Assembly: GCF_949628265.1 (NCBI RefSeq)
Contig: NC_088789.1
Coordinates: 4,518,886-4,582,885 of the forward strand
Origin: Cloeon dipterum
Lineage: Eukaryota; Arthropoda; Insecta; Ephemeroptera; Baetidae
Direction: 5' to 3'
Length of the DNA stretch: 64,000 nucleotides
Below the pieces are notes generated by a model. That model saw nothing but the letters and a program-made list of their open reading frames with translations, did not search any database and was not told the DNA's origin. The position numbers were made by a program, and so were the translations under genes. Shown in pieces: positions 12,431 to 24,455 of this stretch (its first letter is position 1; every line of letters begins with the position of its first letter).

Positions 12431-15090
12431 AGATAGAGAGAGAGGCTTTCGATAGTATCACATTAATTTATTCTAATTCATGACCAACGAGTGTTCATGG
12501 TAAAGCGAATTTTCTCCCTTATATTTATTTTACTTGCATAATCAAATCATTGTTTAAAAATCTAACAAATAAATTAACGCCCTTGTTAACATTCAGATTT
12601 TGATTACTGATTTAATCGGAAATGATTGAATATCATATGTTTATTTGTTTTTGTTGCTGAATGTTTGTGTGCTGTTACCAAAATATTTGGCTAATAATGC
12701 TTCCAAACCACATAATTTTAGAAATGACCACCTTTGATAAATTTGATTCCCATTTTTAAAAGTACTGTCAAAACTCACCTGTCATTTATATTCATCAATA
12801 TAAACAAAACTGGATGTTACGCTAAATCCACAGAAATCGGATAAATTATTTTATTCCTCGAACCGACTCAAAAATATTTGCGAACTGTAAAGCGATTTGC
12901 ACATATGCAAAGCAAAACTAGCAGCTATTAATACCCACGTGCATTGGCAAGTGGGAGGCTGTCTGATCATCAGCGGGATCGGGTTTATTTCGGTCAGCAC
13001 CCACCTACAACACAGCACGCTAAATGATCGCAGTCATTATTTGCATGTGCAATCAAATGACAACTCATTTGGCTTGCATGCCAAGTCAATTACGCCAAAC
13101 AACGCTGCTGCCGCTCTCTGATAATTACCAATGCAACACATGAGGCTGGTAAATTTCAGCCGCCGCTTTCCATTTCAAATTAATTCGATTTTGTTCGAAA
13201 CACCAGTTCTTTTTCCACAACACCCATTTGTCTGACAGGATTAATGCGTATCCCTGGCAATGAAAAACTGAATAATATTGTAAGCAAAAACCAGTAAAAT
13301 TTCCACATTTGCATTTAAAATATTATATTTATTCTTCATAACATAACGAGGCAAAGAAAAAACACTCATATGTGGGATTAATCTTTAAATTTCAGAAAAA
13401 ACTGAATGATTTAACACTGTGGAAAAATTAACCGTGGAAGTTCTGTGAGGAAATATTAGATAACACATAATTGTTGTACAGCTTGTAGATAACTATAATT
13501 AATTTCCCACATGGAGTAGAGCCAGTCATTTATTTTTTCTCAAATTTAAATTACAATGAGGTTTTAAGAAATTCCAGAATTACTTTGTAAGTTTTGAAAA
13601 CGACAAGCACATTTTTACGAGCACTAAATGGAGAGCGAACTGCCTGCTCTCTAAATATTTCTCAATTAGACGAGCAATTAAAAATACCTAATATTGTGAA
13701 AGACATCAGTGATGAAAGCCTTGTTTGGCTTTTGTTCGTGACAACTGTTAACCCTTCTTAAGTTTCAAAAATTCTGAAACAAGATTTCCAGGATTTTCCT
13801 TCTAGTTTTTATAAATTGGATGCAAAAAGAGGTCTCAATTATTGAAATTAACCCATTAATTGACTTATATACAGATTTTTAAAATTTCGCTTAAAAAGAA
13901 AATAGAATTGGTAAATCATGCGAATTGCAAAAATGACACTATGCATTTGCGGAGACTTACCATGCTGTTAAGGTTTGCTCAGGAGCGCGGCAAAAGGATG
14001 ACTATCTCGAGGGCGAGGGTTGAGAGAACCGCCCTTGTGCGCGGGCCAACCCTCCTGGAACAATTGTGCCGCCCCCCACGTGGCGTGTTTGGCACCTGGA
14101 TAGAGGGAGAACTTTAGCAGCCACTCTAGCAGAGTCGCTTTGAAACAATCACGCTCACGCTAAAGACCGTTAAATGTACTCCGCAATTTATTATTCAATA
14201 TCGTGCTTTTGAGTCATTTTTGCTCCTTTCGCTTATAATGCAGTTTGGTTTGATTTATGCCGACATAGGAAACGGGAAAGCATTCGATAAAAATATACTG
14301 CACTGATGATAGTGCTCAATTTAGTATAATTAATAAATTTCAGTCTTTATTAGCATTTTATGAAGCATTAAAATAATTAGAATTAGCCATCAGTTTCACA
14401 AAAATTATTTTTTCTGGGCACTCACCTTGTTGAATTAAATTTTATTCAGATTTTAGCTATATTTCCCACTACGCATAAAATAATGCGAATGAAAAAACAT
14501 CTGATATACTTATATTGTGGTATAATACATGGGGAATAATACAGATCTAACTATCTTCATGATAGTAGCACATTTCATTCATTGCTGTACAAAATAAACA
14601 TCAACAAAATGCACTATTCTGGAAATCCTCATTCATAGACCTGCATTCTCCGGCATTTTCAGCTACAAGAATGATGAAATGGTGCATTTGTGATTTTGAG
14701 AAACATTGCTTCATGTAATTTCAAAATTTATTTTGACATATTATTGCGCAATGCAATTTACGCAATGTATGTATTAGCTCACAAGAACCGGCTGCCGGCC
14801 GGCAGTGATCTCCAAACTTGAACCTTAAAAGCCATCTATTATTCACTTTAGGAACTATTTGGTCAATACTGCTGCATGCGCAGTAAATTTCAGTGTTGGC
14901 AACTTTATGGATTTTACATTTTAAGAAAATTTATTTAATTTGTTTCATTTATAAATTAATTTTGACTGAAAGTTTAACTTCATCGCTAAAAATGTTGTTT
15001 TAGTGGTATTTGTAAAAAGTTTCTTCCAAAAAACAATAATTTTCGTATCTAATGTATTAGCAAACGCTTACCCGTTTTAGTGGCTCTACT
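12431..15090. other. Non-coding stretch upstream of brat
   Basis: AT-rich with no recognisable coding sequence. It contains a 14-base perfect palindrome (ctgccggccggcag, near 14793). It probably includes distal 5' regulatory DNA of brat. Confidence 0.4.
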
Positions 15091-15099
15091 CGGTTGTTT

Positions 15100-15159
15100 T
15101 GGCAGCATTGCGTGAAATAGCTATCGCCATTTGCACCGTTCTGAACATGGCTCCAAAGG
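15100..15159 (+). other. Probable 5' noncoding exon of brat with a short uORF
   Basis: A good splice donor (ccaaagg|gtaagaa) follows 15159, and a strong acceptor (tttttattcttgcag|g) precedes 16250, upstream of the brat start codon. Joining them places an ATG at 15147 in a five-codon frame (Met-Ala-Pro-Lys-Gly, stop) that closes just inside the next exon. This is what a brat leader exon with a minimal upstream ORF would look like. The transcription start was not located; 15100 is only an approximate left edge. Alternatively this is a first exon of an unrelated short transcript. Confidence 0.4.
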
Positions 15160-16350
15160 GTAAGAAATTCGCCTCTATTTTTTCCGAAAATTCTCCAATT
15201 TTCTAGGTTCACTCAGCTTTTCTATCAACTCTACGCTGTTGCTTGTATATTTGACAACAAATTTCCAAAATCTTACGTTCATTCATAACGAAATAAGTCG
15301 CGTAAATTGCTTTCGGTCAGAGTCTGTATCGTCGGCCTCCCCTGGAGGGCACGTTAGATCTTCAATAATTCGCAGCTTTGAATTTGCCGGTTCGTCTTAA
15401 GATTTAACTTCATAGTTGTGTTTTCCTGTAATTAATTTCATACACGCTGATGTGCGGACAGTGATTTTATTTTTACATTACGAATTTTCGGGACTGGCTC
15501 TGTGCGGTGGTGGTGGAAAGGGGGCAACCAATTGGTGCGGATAGTTATGCGGCACCGAATGGCCTCAAGGACACGTCTCGAAATTCGACTCTCGCGACTT
15601 TTCGCTGATTTCGCTGCCTAAAGCGCGTCGTTGTCGCAGCAATTTAGCGATTTCGTGCCGCATTCCGTGAAAAACGACTTTTCTGGAATTCAAAGCATGG
15701 TCTTTAGGCTCCATTTTGGATTGTGACCTATTTAAAAAATGGTGGCGACCCACAGTAGCTCAAACCGAACATAGGCAGTCAGGTAATCTCATTCCTGCGG
15801 AACGGCCGTATTTCAAGCAAGTGCTATCTTGTTCAGAGTCGTTGCGTCGGAAAAAAAAGCGAACGAGCCGGCATGGATGGCTAGAATTTTACAATAGCGT
15901 GCGCGTCTTCTGACTGAACTTGTTCGCCCCTGCGCTGAGTGAGGGGAGCAAAACATTCTCAAGCCATAATTCACCATTCAACATCAGTGAGTGCAGTGCA
16001 GTGCAGCGGCTAGCAGCTCAAATATTTTCTTTCCAGCTCTACTGTGTTACGTTACATTGCTACGCAGCAATTTTTTTTTGGGAAGCGAGGCATTAGTTCG
16101 TGACAAGATTTTATTAAATTTGTCTGCTCAGCGAAAATTCCCTTGTCAGTACAGCTATACATTTTCATGCATCAGCACAAATTTTTCTAGAATTCTTCTC
16201 ATTTTCTCGACAGATTTAAACAACGAAGGCTCTCTTTTTATTCTTGCAGGTTGAGTTGTGGCCCCGAAAGTAAAGAACTTGCGAGCGATAGTTGAATCAC
16301 CGCCCTCGGCAAATAACCGGCAGAATCCGTTCTAGCCCGCCATCGAGAAA

Positions 16351-19300
16351 ATGACTGAGACGGAAGACCTAGACCTGTTCAAGGTGGGGAATGAGGGCGT
16401 CGAGGCCTTCGAGGATGACGAGGAGCTCGGATTCACAGGCCTTGTGGACTTCGGAATGAAAGGCCTTGTGGAGTCTAGTCCCATGGAGTATGTGTGCCCC
16501 AAGTGCAGCGAGCGTCTGAGCGACCCCCGCGTCCTCAACTGCCTGCACGTCTTCTGCCTCACGTGTCTTGAGAGATCGGTCGAGGAGGGTGCGTCTCATG
16601 TCAAGTGCCCCACGTGCGAACTGCAAACCCCGCTCTCCACTTCCGGGGTGAAGAAACTTCTCTCCGACCACGTGTTGGCGAACTTGATGGACGTCGCTGC
16701 GATTACGGCCCAAACGGCCCTCTGCACCAGCTGCAAGTCCAGTGACAAAGCTGTCGCTCGCTGCGCTGATTGCGCTAATTTCCTTTGTCCTAACTGCAAC
16801 AGTGCCCACCAGGTAAAATATCCTTTAATTTTTTTTTTTATTCTTATATGCATCACATAATTTTCTATTTGGCTAACAAATTTATTATCTTGCATTGTCT
16901 TTAAAAAAATTAATCTCAAATTGATAATGTACGTTTCAATAATTTTAATGAACACGATTAAATTACCATCGCATATTTCATCTATTCAAGTTTCGTTCCT
17001 GACCCTGAACTCTTTAGGGTCTCAGCTTGTGGTCAAGAATGCTGGCATAACAGTAATTTATTAAATAATTGACATTCATTTCTGAGGGGTAATGTGGGAA
17101 AGAAAAGCCAAGTGAAAAAGTTTCCTGTTTATTATAGTAATAGTCATTCAAGGAGAGCTATGTCGAGTTCGTTAGCCTCACCACCCCTCTCTCAGGTAGC
17201 CCGACCCATAGACCACCCACATACTGAAGCTTTGGGTGAAATTCCAGAAAATTCGTGCGTGAGCATAAACAGCTTTACAATTCCACCCCCACAACTCATC
17301 CTTTTGCCTTGTTCAACGAATCCACCTGCGAGCCACCTGCTCAGACCAATTTTTCATTTGTGCCTGCTTAGTTCTTTTTTGGAAACATGACACATGTTTC
17401 CTTGATTTTTGTGTGAACTCCCCAAGAGAGTTCAACATACAATGCACAAAAGATTGGAATGTGAGTGCGTGGGGGTCCTCTGAAGCGATTTTTCAAGGGG
17501 GTGATAAAATGAAAACCAAATATTGGTGGTGTACCACCAGATGGCGCTACTCGCTCATTATTTGGCTTATATTGAATTCCTGAAGAATTACCTGGTCTTT
17601 ATTAGGAGACTGAGAGGATCGACTATTTTTAATTTAGCTTTAAGAAAGGGAGAAGTTCGTTATCAACAGAGAAAGTAAATCGCCTGTCTAATTTATTGCT
17701 ATTTTTCTGTTAAGGCGAAAACGTATTGTGAAAAAGCAATTTTTTATTCATTATTCTTGTATATTTAGAAGTTTGTGAATTTGAATCAGCTCTCCAATGA
17801 TAAAAAACTTTTCTTTATGAATGTTTCATTGCCATATTTAACAAGAATCCGTCTAATTTGCACGGAAAATGATTATAAATAGGTGACTTTTTCCACACAA
17901 AAACGTCTATAGTTCACAACACTGCTTGTTTGGAATGGTAATATATTGATACCATATTTAAACTATGTGTGATGTGTGAAATTTAATTGTTTTGGGACGG
18001 TTTGTGCTGAATTTAGTTTAATTAGCTGCACGCGTATTTATAAATCTTTCAGAGGTTTCTGCCGGGAGATTTAAGGCGGCAGCTGGCCATTTTCACCGGT
18101 AACTGGCGCGGCTGCCAATACTTTAAACGTGAAGTTTGATAGTGCTTATCGAAGGGCCGGAAGAGACATTTTTTTATCCTGCGCTACTTCGTAATTTTTG
18201 ACCCTTTTTTACCGGCGAATGGTGAAGCTCAGACAGATTTATGGTGGTTGCCCACGTGACCTAAAATTTACCGGCTAGCGCAGCGCGGCTGGCTGAGACC
18301 TTAATCACTCACAGAAAAATGTCTCACTACGAGTACCAAAATGCGGCTCTCAAATTGGTTATTATGCGACTTCGAGTCTCACAGTGGCCGGACGCGTCTC
18401 ATACTCACTGTGAGATTGAAACACTCGTTCTCAGTTGATACTGAAGCGAGCGAGCATTTTGGTCATCATAGTAAGTACGAGAAGCGACCAGGCGCTTCTG
18501 GTTCTCACTGTGATGACCAAACGTTCGTTCTCAGTGGAGACAGAAGCGAGCGAGCATTTTCACCATCACACTGAGTACAAGAAGCGGCTTGAACGTTTTG
18601 GTCATCACAGTGAGACTGAAAAGCGGCCGACCGCCTATGATACTCGCTGTAATGACCGAACCGCTCGCTTGCTTTTCAGTCTCACTGTGCGCACATCTCT
18701 TTAATGTACTCACAGGCCCTGCAGATCATGGTTTCAGTCATTTTTAATCATTTTATAATTCATATGGATCAGCCCTCATGAATTTACACTAAGCGGCATC
18801 CATGTTTGCTTTGATTGGCATTCTCGAGAGTAGTGTCAAGGACAAGGAAATTCGGACAAGCATTTAATTCAGTCGCTAATGAACATTTTTATTGTGTTTT
18901 GGCCTGTATACAAGTTACCTCAATTACGCATAATCGCAGCCAAAAGAGGCTTGAGAAGCTTCAATCAGTTAAATTTAGCCAAGAAATATTGGTAAATGAA
19001 TGAAAATAAATAATGAACGTGAATGTTCCAATATCTGATGAGCTATCTCCTTTCTCTACATGCATTGTTTTAACGGCTGAGTTTTAATTTTGATGTACAC
19101 GCGCCTCTAAAATATGTAAAAAAAACTCTAATTTTGTTACGGAAAGACTACTGTTTCCGCTGGGCTAGTTCTTATGAGAATCCCAAGTATGGGTGGCGAA
19201 AACTGTAATTTTTCCATATTTATTTGCTCTATATCTGTAGCACCCAATGTAAATCTTGTACACTTAATATTATCAAATGATAAATATGTTGATTATAGCT

Positions 19301-22300
19301 AAATTTTTTATATATTATCTTTCTTTATGCAAGGAAAATTAGAGTTTTTTTACATTTGGAGGGGCGCGTACATCAAAATTAAAACTCGGGCATTAAAGAA
19401 TGCATGTAGAGAAAGGAGATAGCTCATCAGATATTGGAACATTCACGTTCATTATTTATTTTCCATTCATTTACCAATATTTCTTGGCTAAATTTAACTG
19501 ATTGAAGCTTCTCAAGCCTCTTTTGGCTGCGATTATGCGTAATTGAGGTAACTTGTATACAGGCCAAAACACAATAAAAATGTTCATTAGCGACTGAATT
19601 AAATGCTTGTCCGAATTTCCTTGTCCTTGACACTACTCTCGAGAATGTCAATCAAAGCAAACATGAATGCCGCTTAGTGTAAATTCATGAGGGCTGATCC
19701 ATATGAATTATAAAATGATTAAAAATGACTGAAACCATGATCTGCAGGGTCTGTGAGTACATTAAAGAGATGTGCGCTCAGTGAGACTGAAAAGCGAGCG
19801 AGCGGTTCGGTCATCACAGTGAGTATCAAAGACGGTCGGCCGCTTTTCAGTCTCACTGTGATAACCAAAATGCTCGCTCGCTTCTGTCTCAACTGAGAAC
19901 GAGTGTTCCGATCTCACAGTGAGTAAGAGTAGCGTCCGGCCGCCTCTGATACTCACTGTGAGACTCCCAAGTTGCATTATCAATTTGAGCCCCATTTTGA
20001 TCCAGTGAGAAATTTTTCTGTGAGTCCAAATGTACCAGATGATTTTACATATTTGATGGGATGTTGTGACGGCACCCTCACCATGCGTTGATTAGAAAGG
20101 AAAACGTGGAAAGCAATCTATAATTAACATAATTATTTATAAATTATCCTATTAAGTCGCGTAATGCTAATTTTGAGTGATTGTGTGATTGCAGCTGATG
20201 CGGTGCTTTGAAGGACACCGTGTGGAGTCATTCGATGAGCTTACCAAGTCAGACAAAAAGGTGCCAATACATAAGCCTATTCTTTGTGCTGAGCATCATT
20301 TGGAGAGCCTCAAATATTTCTGCAAAACTTGCCAGGTATGTGTTTTGCGTTATCTATTTAAGAGTTAATCCATGCACTACGGTATCTACCCCTCCTCCCA
20401 AATGGGCGAGGGGATCGTAATCGGTGCTATAAAAACGAAGAGCATCGTTGGTGTGGACCATATTTCGTTACCCCACACCTGGTTATATCTCTTCAACATT
20501 TATTAAAATTAACAGTAAACTGAAACTAGTATAATGAAGCAACTGGAAAATTAAAGACTAATTTTACTTTGGATAATGTTTCGCACAGGTGCCCATCTGC
20601 AACGAGTGCATCCTGGTCAACCATACTCAGCCTATCCACAAATTCATAAGACTTGCTGATGCTGAGGGTGAGCAGCGCAAAGAACTGGAGGATCTGGTCT
20701 TGAAGACCAAAATGAAATTAGCCGGTTTTGATGAAACCAACGCTCAACTCAGCAACGCCCTTTCAGAGCTCGAAAATCAAAGAGAAAACGCCAAATCGTT
20801 GATCGAAGAAACCTTCCAGGTGAGTGGCTGCCACTTCTATCAGCCTCTGCACATTGAGACCTTGTTTGTCGGGTGTCTTAAATTTAATGAGGCCATAGAG
20901 AAAGTCAAACTTTTTAATCCGTGACTCTGACCATTGAGTTGCGGCTACCGTGTTTGAAACAAAAATGAGTTATTTGAAGGTGAAAACAAATTAATTTGAT
21001 ATTCCACAGAGCTACAAGGCGCTCTTGGAGAAATGCAGAGACCAGGCGCTGGACAGACTGGGATATCTACATAGCGCCCAGGAATTGCGCATCATGGAAG
21101 GAATCTACAAGCAGGAGAAGTTCCAAGACCATACCGAGGAAGCTTGCAGGTTCACTGAACGTCTACTTGAGAATGGAAATGCTGCGGAAGTCCTGTCTCT
21201 TCGCAGAATCATTGGAGAGCGGCTGCTCTCTCTTACTGAAGAATCACCTAAGCTGGACCCCAACGTGAACCTCCACTTCGAAACCAATCTGGAAAAGTTT
21301 GAGACCGCAGTTAAGGTAGGGAGTGTTCTTTCCTCTCTTTAATTTATCTTACTTAGCATCCTGAATTGCAGGAGCACTTTGGACACTTTAGTTCAAACGA
21401 GCAAGAGGCCAAGGTGGACAAATCAGATAAAGATGAGAAGCCTAACCAAGCTGTGCTGGGCCCCATCAAAGTGGATGTCGGGGACAGCCCTTCGTCGCTG
21501 CCCATTTCCATGCAGTCCTCTTTCGGCAGCGACTTAGTTCCCCTGCCAACCAGCACTGTTGAGTCTCCAGCCTCTGCCTCCACTGAGCCGCACTCATCTC
21601 CACCTGTGCTGTCAAGCTTTTCCACAATCCAGGAGTACAACCTCGCGCAGCTCGCCAACCTGGCCACCGGCCCGGCTTCGCGCAACTCAAACACATCGCC
21701 AACAAATGCGTTTGCCATGCCGGAACTCGACCTGGGCACCATGAGCCACGCTTTCAATAACTTGCAAGCACTCGCCAAACTGGGTGGACTGTCCATCGAC
21801 AACCATGGTGAGCGCCCAGAATCGGCGAGAAATATTGATCGAGTTGGCTCATGTTACCCATATTCAGATCTCACAAATGGGCATTTGAATGGGTCCAGCA
21901 ATGGTGGAGGCTTTGGCAGGCCTCGAGCACCTTCACCAGGCTTGGATGCTTCTCTGCTTAACAATGCTGTGTCAGCCCTCAATGGCGGCTTCCACTCATC
22001 GTCCACTTCTCCTATGCAAGGTAAGTAATTTACAATGTTCTTGCTCTTGATATCAGGCTTGCACTATTTTTCCTGCTCTTTTTTTTCTTTTATGCAAGTA
22101 TATGTTGGCTTCATGCACCAAAGTCTTGTGCAAGATATTATTTTTACATCCAATCTATTTGTTAGTTTCTGGTGAAAATCTATTACACTTCATTTACAGA
22201 CTTAAATTATTCTGAAGTGGCTTTTTATAACAATGATAAAAAGCCAATCTTCTCTCATTGAAAACTCTTGTAAACTTTTCTAATATGTTTGACTCGTATA

Positions 22301-24455
22301 GGAAGAATAAACTATTTGAATATTTATATTCCAACCTCCTATCTGAAATAAGAATATAATTTAAACTATGTCAAAACTAATTATATAATATTGTCGAATA
22401 ATATTTGAAACAGCTACAAGTAAAATCAGCCTGCAGTTAATTATGTGGCAGTTAATTTTTTTAGATTTGATGGTAGAGCCGCATTTTTTTACTGCTCTAA
22501 CGACTACTTTTGAAATCAATATATGCTGCATATTTTGTAGGAACTTGATTATTGCTTTTTCGAAACTAAGGTTTTAATCTGTAATCTTGTAGTGTGTGAA
22601 TGCAGGAAATCTCGGAAAAAAACATCGAATTTTCTTCACAATTGGAAATCATTTGATCTCTTACTAAAATCGGGATATTTGAACACAAAACAATTAAATT
22701 ATTTAACAAAACCAATTCGTACCCCAAGGATGTTCTTTGCAATGCTGCTATATTCAAATTTGCGCTCTAAAACCAAATTTTTAATTCTATTAGATGATAT
22801 GGAGCTGATTGGAAATGGGAACAACTCAATGTCCGCTTTCTCTCAACAAGTGCGAAACACAGGCTCAAGCAAAACCACTCCGATGCAAATCCGCTGCAAG
22901 TTTGGCCAGCTCGGTCCCAACAAGGGTCAGTTCAACTCGCCCCACGGCTTTTGCCTGGGCAATGATGAAGACATTGTAGTTGCCGACACCAACAACCACC
23001 GCATTCAGGTGAACCCGCCGTTTCCCTACTTTAGCTGTTACCAACTATTTTGAGTTTTGATTAGACTAATTGAATGACCTGCAAGGTCTTGATATATTAT
23101 TGCTCTATTTTAAGATTAGAAGACATCAAATATTTGTGTTTTGTCTATTCTCTTTATTTTCAACAGCAAGCATTAAATAATATTGTTTATTTTTCACTGC
23201 AAATAACTTGAGCACCTAAATGACCGCTTGACGTTTCAGGTATTTGACAAAACCGGCAACTTCAAGTTCCAGTTCGGAATACCAGGCAAGGAGGAAGGTC
23301 AACTGTGGTACCCACGTAAAGTCGCAGTCATGCGCAATTCTGGCAAGTTTGTTGTGTGCGACCGCGGCAATGAACGTTCGCGCATGCAGATTTTCACCAA
23401 AAATGGTCACTTCATCAAGAAAATCGCTATCAGGTATGAGCACATCTACTTACTTAACCCTTGTTGACTGTTACTGCTGCTGAAAACAGTTTGGAACTTT
23501 TATGAATTATTAATATATATTCTTTGGTCCTTCTTTGATCCTGCAGATACATTGACATCGTAGCTGGACTTGCCGTCAACTCAACTGGTCAAATTGTTGC
23601 CGTGGACAGCGTCTCTCCCACTGTTTTTGTCATTGCTGAAACTGGGGATCTCCTCCGCTGGTTTGACTGCAGTGACTACATGAGAGAACCATCTGATATT
23701 GCTATAAGTGGTAGGTGCAATTCGATTTAATTTCCAATCAACATCTCACCGCCTTTGAAATGGCAATGCAGGCAAGGAGTTCTTTGTGTGCGACTTCAAG
23801 GGCCACTGCGTTGTGGTTTTCAATGAAGATGGACAATTCTTGCGCCGCATCGGCAGTGAGAGCTACACCAACTTCCCTAATGGAATAGACATATCAGATG
23901 CTGGAGATGTTTTGGTTGGCGACTCGCATGGAAACCGTTTCCACGTTGCCGTATTCACTCGCGAGGGCGCCTTGCTCTCAGAGTTTGAGTGTCCTTATGT
24001 CAAGGTTAGTTAGATTTTATACTCGATTTGAAGTTTTACTGTACACTCTTTGTCTTGTTTCTCTTGTCTTTGGTAATTCAGTCAATCGTCTAATTTTTTC
24101 ATTAAGCTGATGAACTGCACAATTTTCTCAACCAATTAATATCTTAATTTTTAATGCATCTTGCTCAGTTAACTGAAAAACTAATAATATGCTGGAATCA
24201 GCTGGAATGATATTTATTTCATCAGACTCTCATGTTTTGTTATTCACTGATGGGCTCCAAAAATTCAACATGTTAATATTTTGGGGGTGAAACAAATTGT
24301 TGATTTTATTCCTCTTAATAATATCTATGTGATATTTAAATCATGAATAGGTGTCGCGTTGCTGTGGTTTGAAGATCACATCTGAGGGCTACGTGGTCAC
24401 CCTTGCGAAGAACAATCACCATGTCCTGGTGCTGAACACGCTGTACATCGTGTGA
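16351..24455 (+). CDS. brat: Brain tumor (Brat), RING-containing TRIM-NHL translational repressor
   Basis: Ten coding exons: 16351-16812, 20195-20335, 20589-20819, 21010-21315, 21372-22020, 22794-23008, 23240-23433, 23547-23710, 23772-24004, 24351-24455. All junctions are GT-AG and in phase (2700 nt, 899 aa). The domains are a RING finger (Cys49, Cys52, Cys64, His66, Cys69, Cys72, Cys86, Cys89), B-box 1 (Cys125 to His162), B-box 2 (Cys185 to His218), a coiled coil (about 225-370), a Ser/Pro/Asn-rich linker and a C-terminal NHL beta-propeller (about 630-899). The propeller is very close to Drosophila Brat, including blocks such as [22 protein letters not shown] and the C-terminal [15 protein letters not shown]. 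The family acts in the cytoplasm: the propeller binds mRNA 3' UTRs and, with Pumilio and Nanos, represses translation, limiting neuroblast self-renewal and growth. Vertebrate TRIM2/TRIM3 carry a filamin repeat that I do not see here. Unlike Drosophila Brat, all eight RING ligands are present. Confidence 0.95.
18054..18300 (-). mobile_element. Short non-autonomous inverted-repeat element in a brat intron
   Basis: The reverse strand begins ggtctcagccagccg and ends near aaatctcccggcagaaacc. It aligns over its whole length, with substantial divergence, to 32213-32484. Shared internal blocks include aagcactatcaaactt followed by acgtttaaa, and gccgccttaaatctc. The ends are weak inverted repeats and there is no coding capacity, so it looks like a MITE. 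It lies seven bases left of the large foldback element. Confidence 0.65.
18307..20025. mobile_element. 1.7-kb foldback element in brat coding intron 1
   Basis: Both ends carry the inverted 14-mer actcacagaaaaat (18307-18320 and its complement 20012-20025). The outer arm segments (18307-18710 and about 19750-20025) consist of imperfect tandem modules built on ctcacagtgag-type palindromes. The left arm has roughly 120 bp more than the right because one module is duplicated. The inner arm segments (about 18711-19136 and 19335-19749) are almost identical inverted copies around a loop of about 200 bases. There is no transposase; paired 60-75 residue frames are mirror images. The element lies wholly inside the 3.4-kb intron 16813-20194, ending 169 bases before exon 2, so brat pre-mRNA would contain a hairpin of over 700 bp. 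Confidence 0.85.

Noticed and set aside
17094..17390. 98-codon frame in brat intron 1
   Set aside because: No homology and no splice support; within chance expectation.
18815..19651. Mirror-image frames in the foldback arms
   Set aside because: Same reason: inverted copies of non-coding element DNA.
22592..22793. Frame extending brat exon 6 leftwards
   Set aside because: It is intronic; the exon is entered at 22794 by a clear acceptor (attctattag) in the correct phase.
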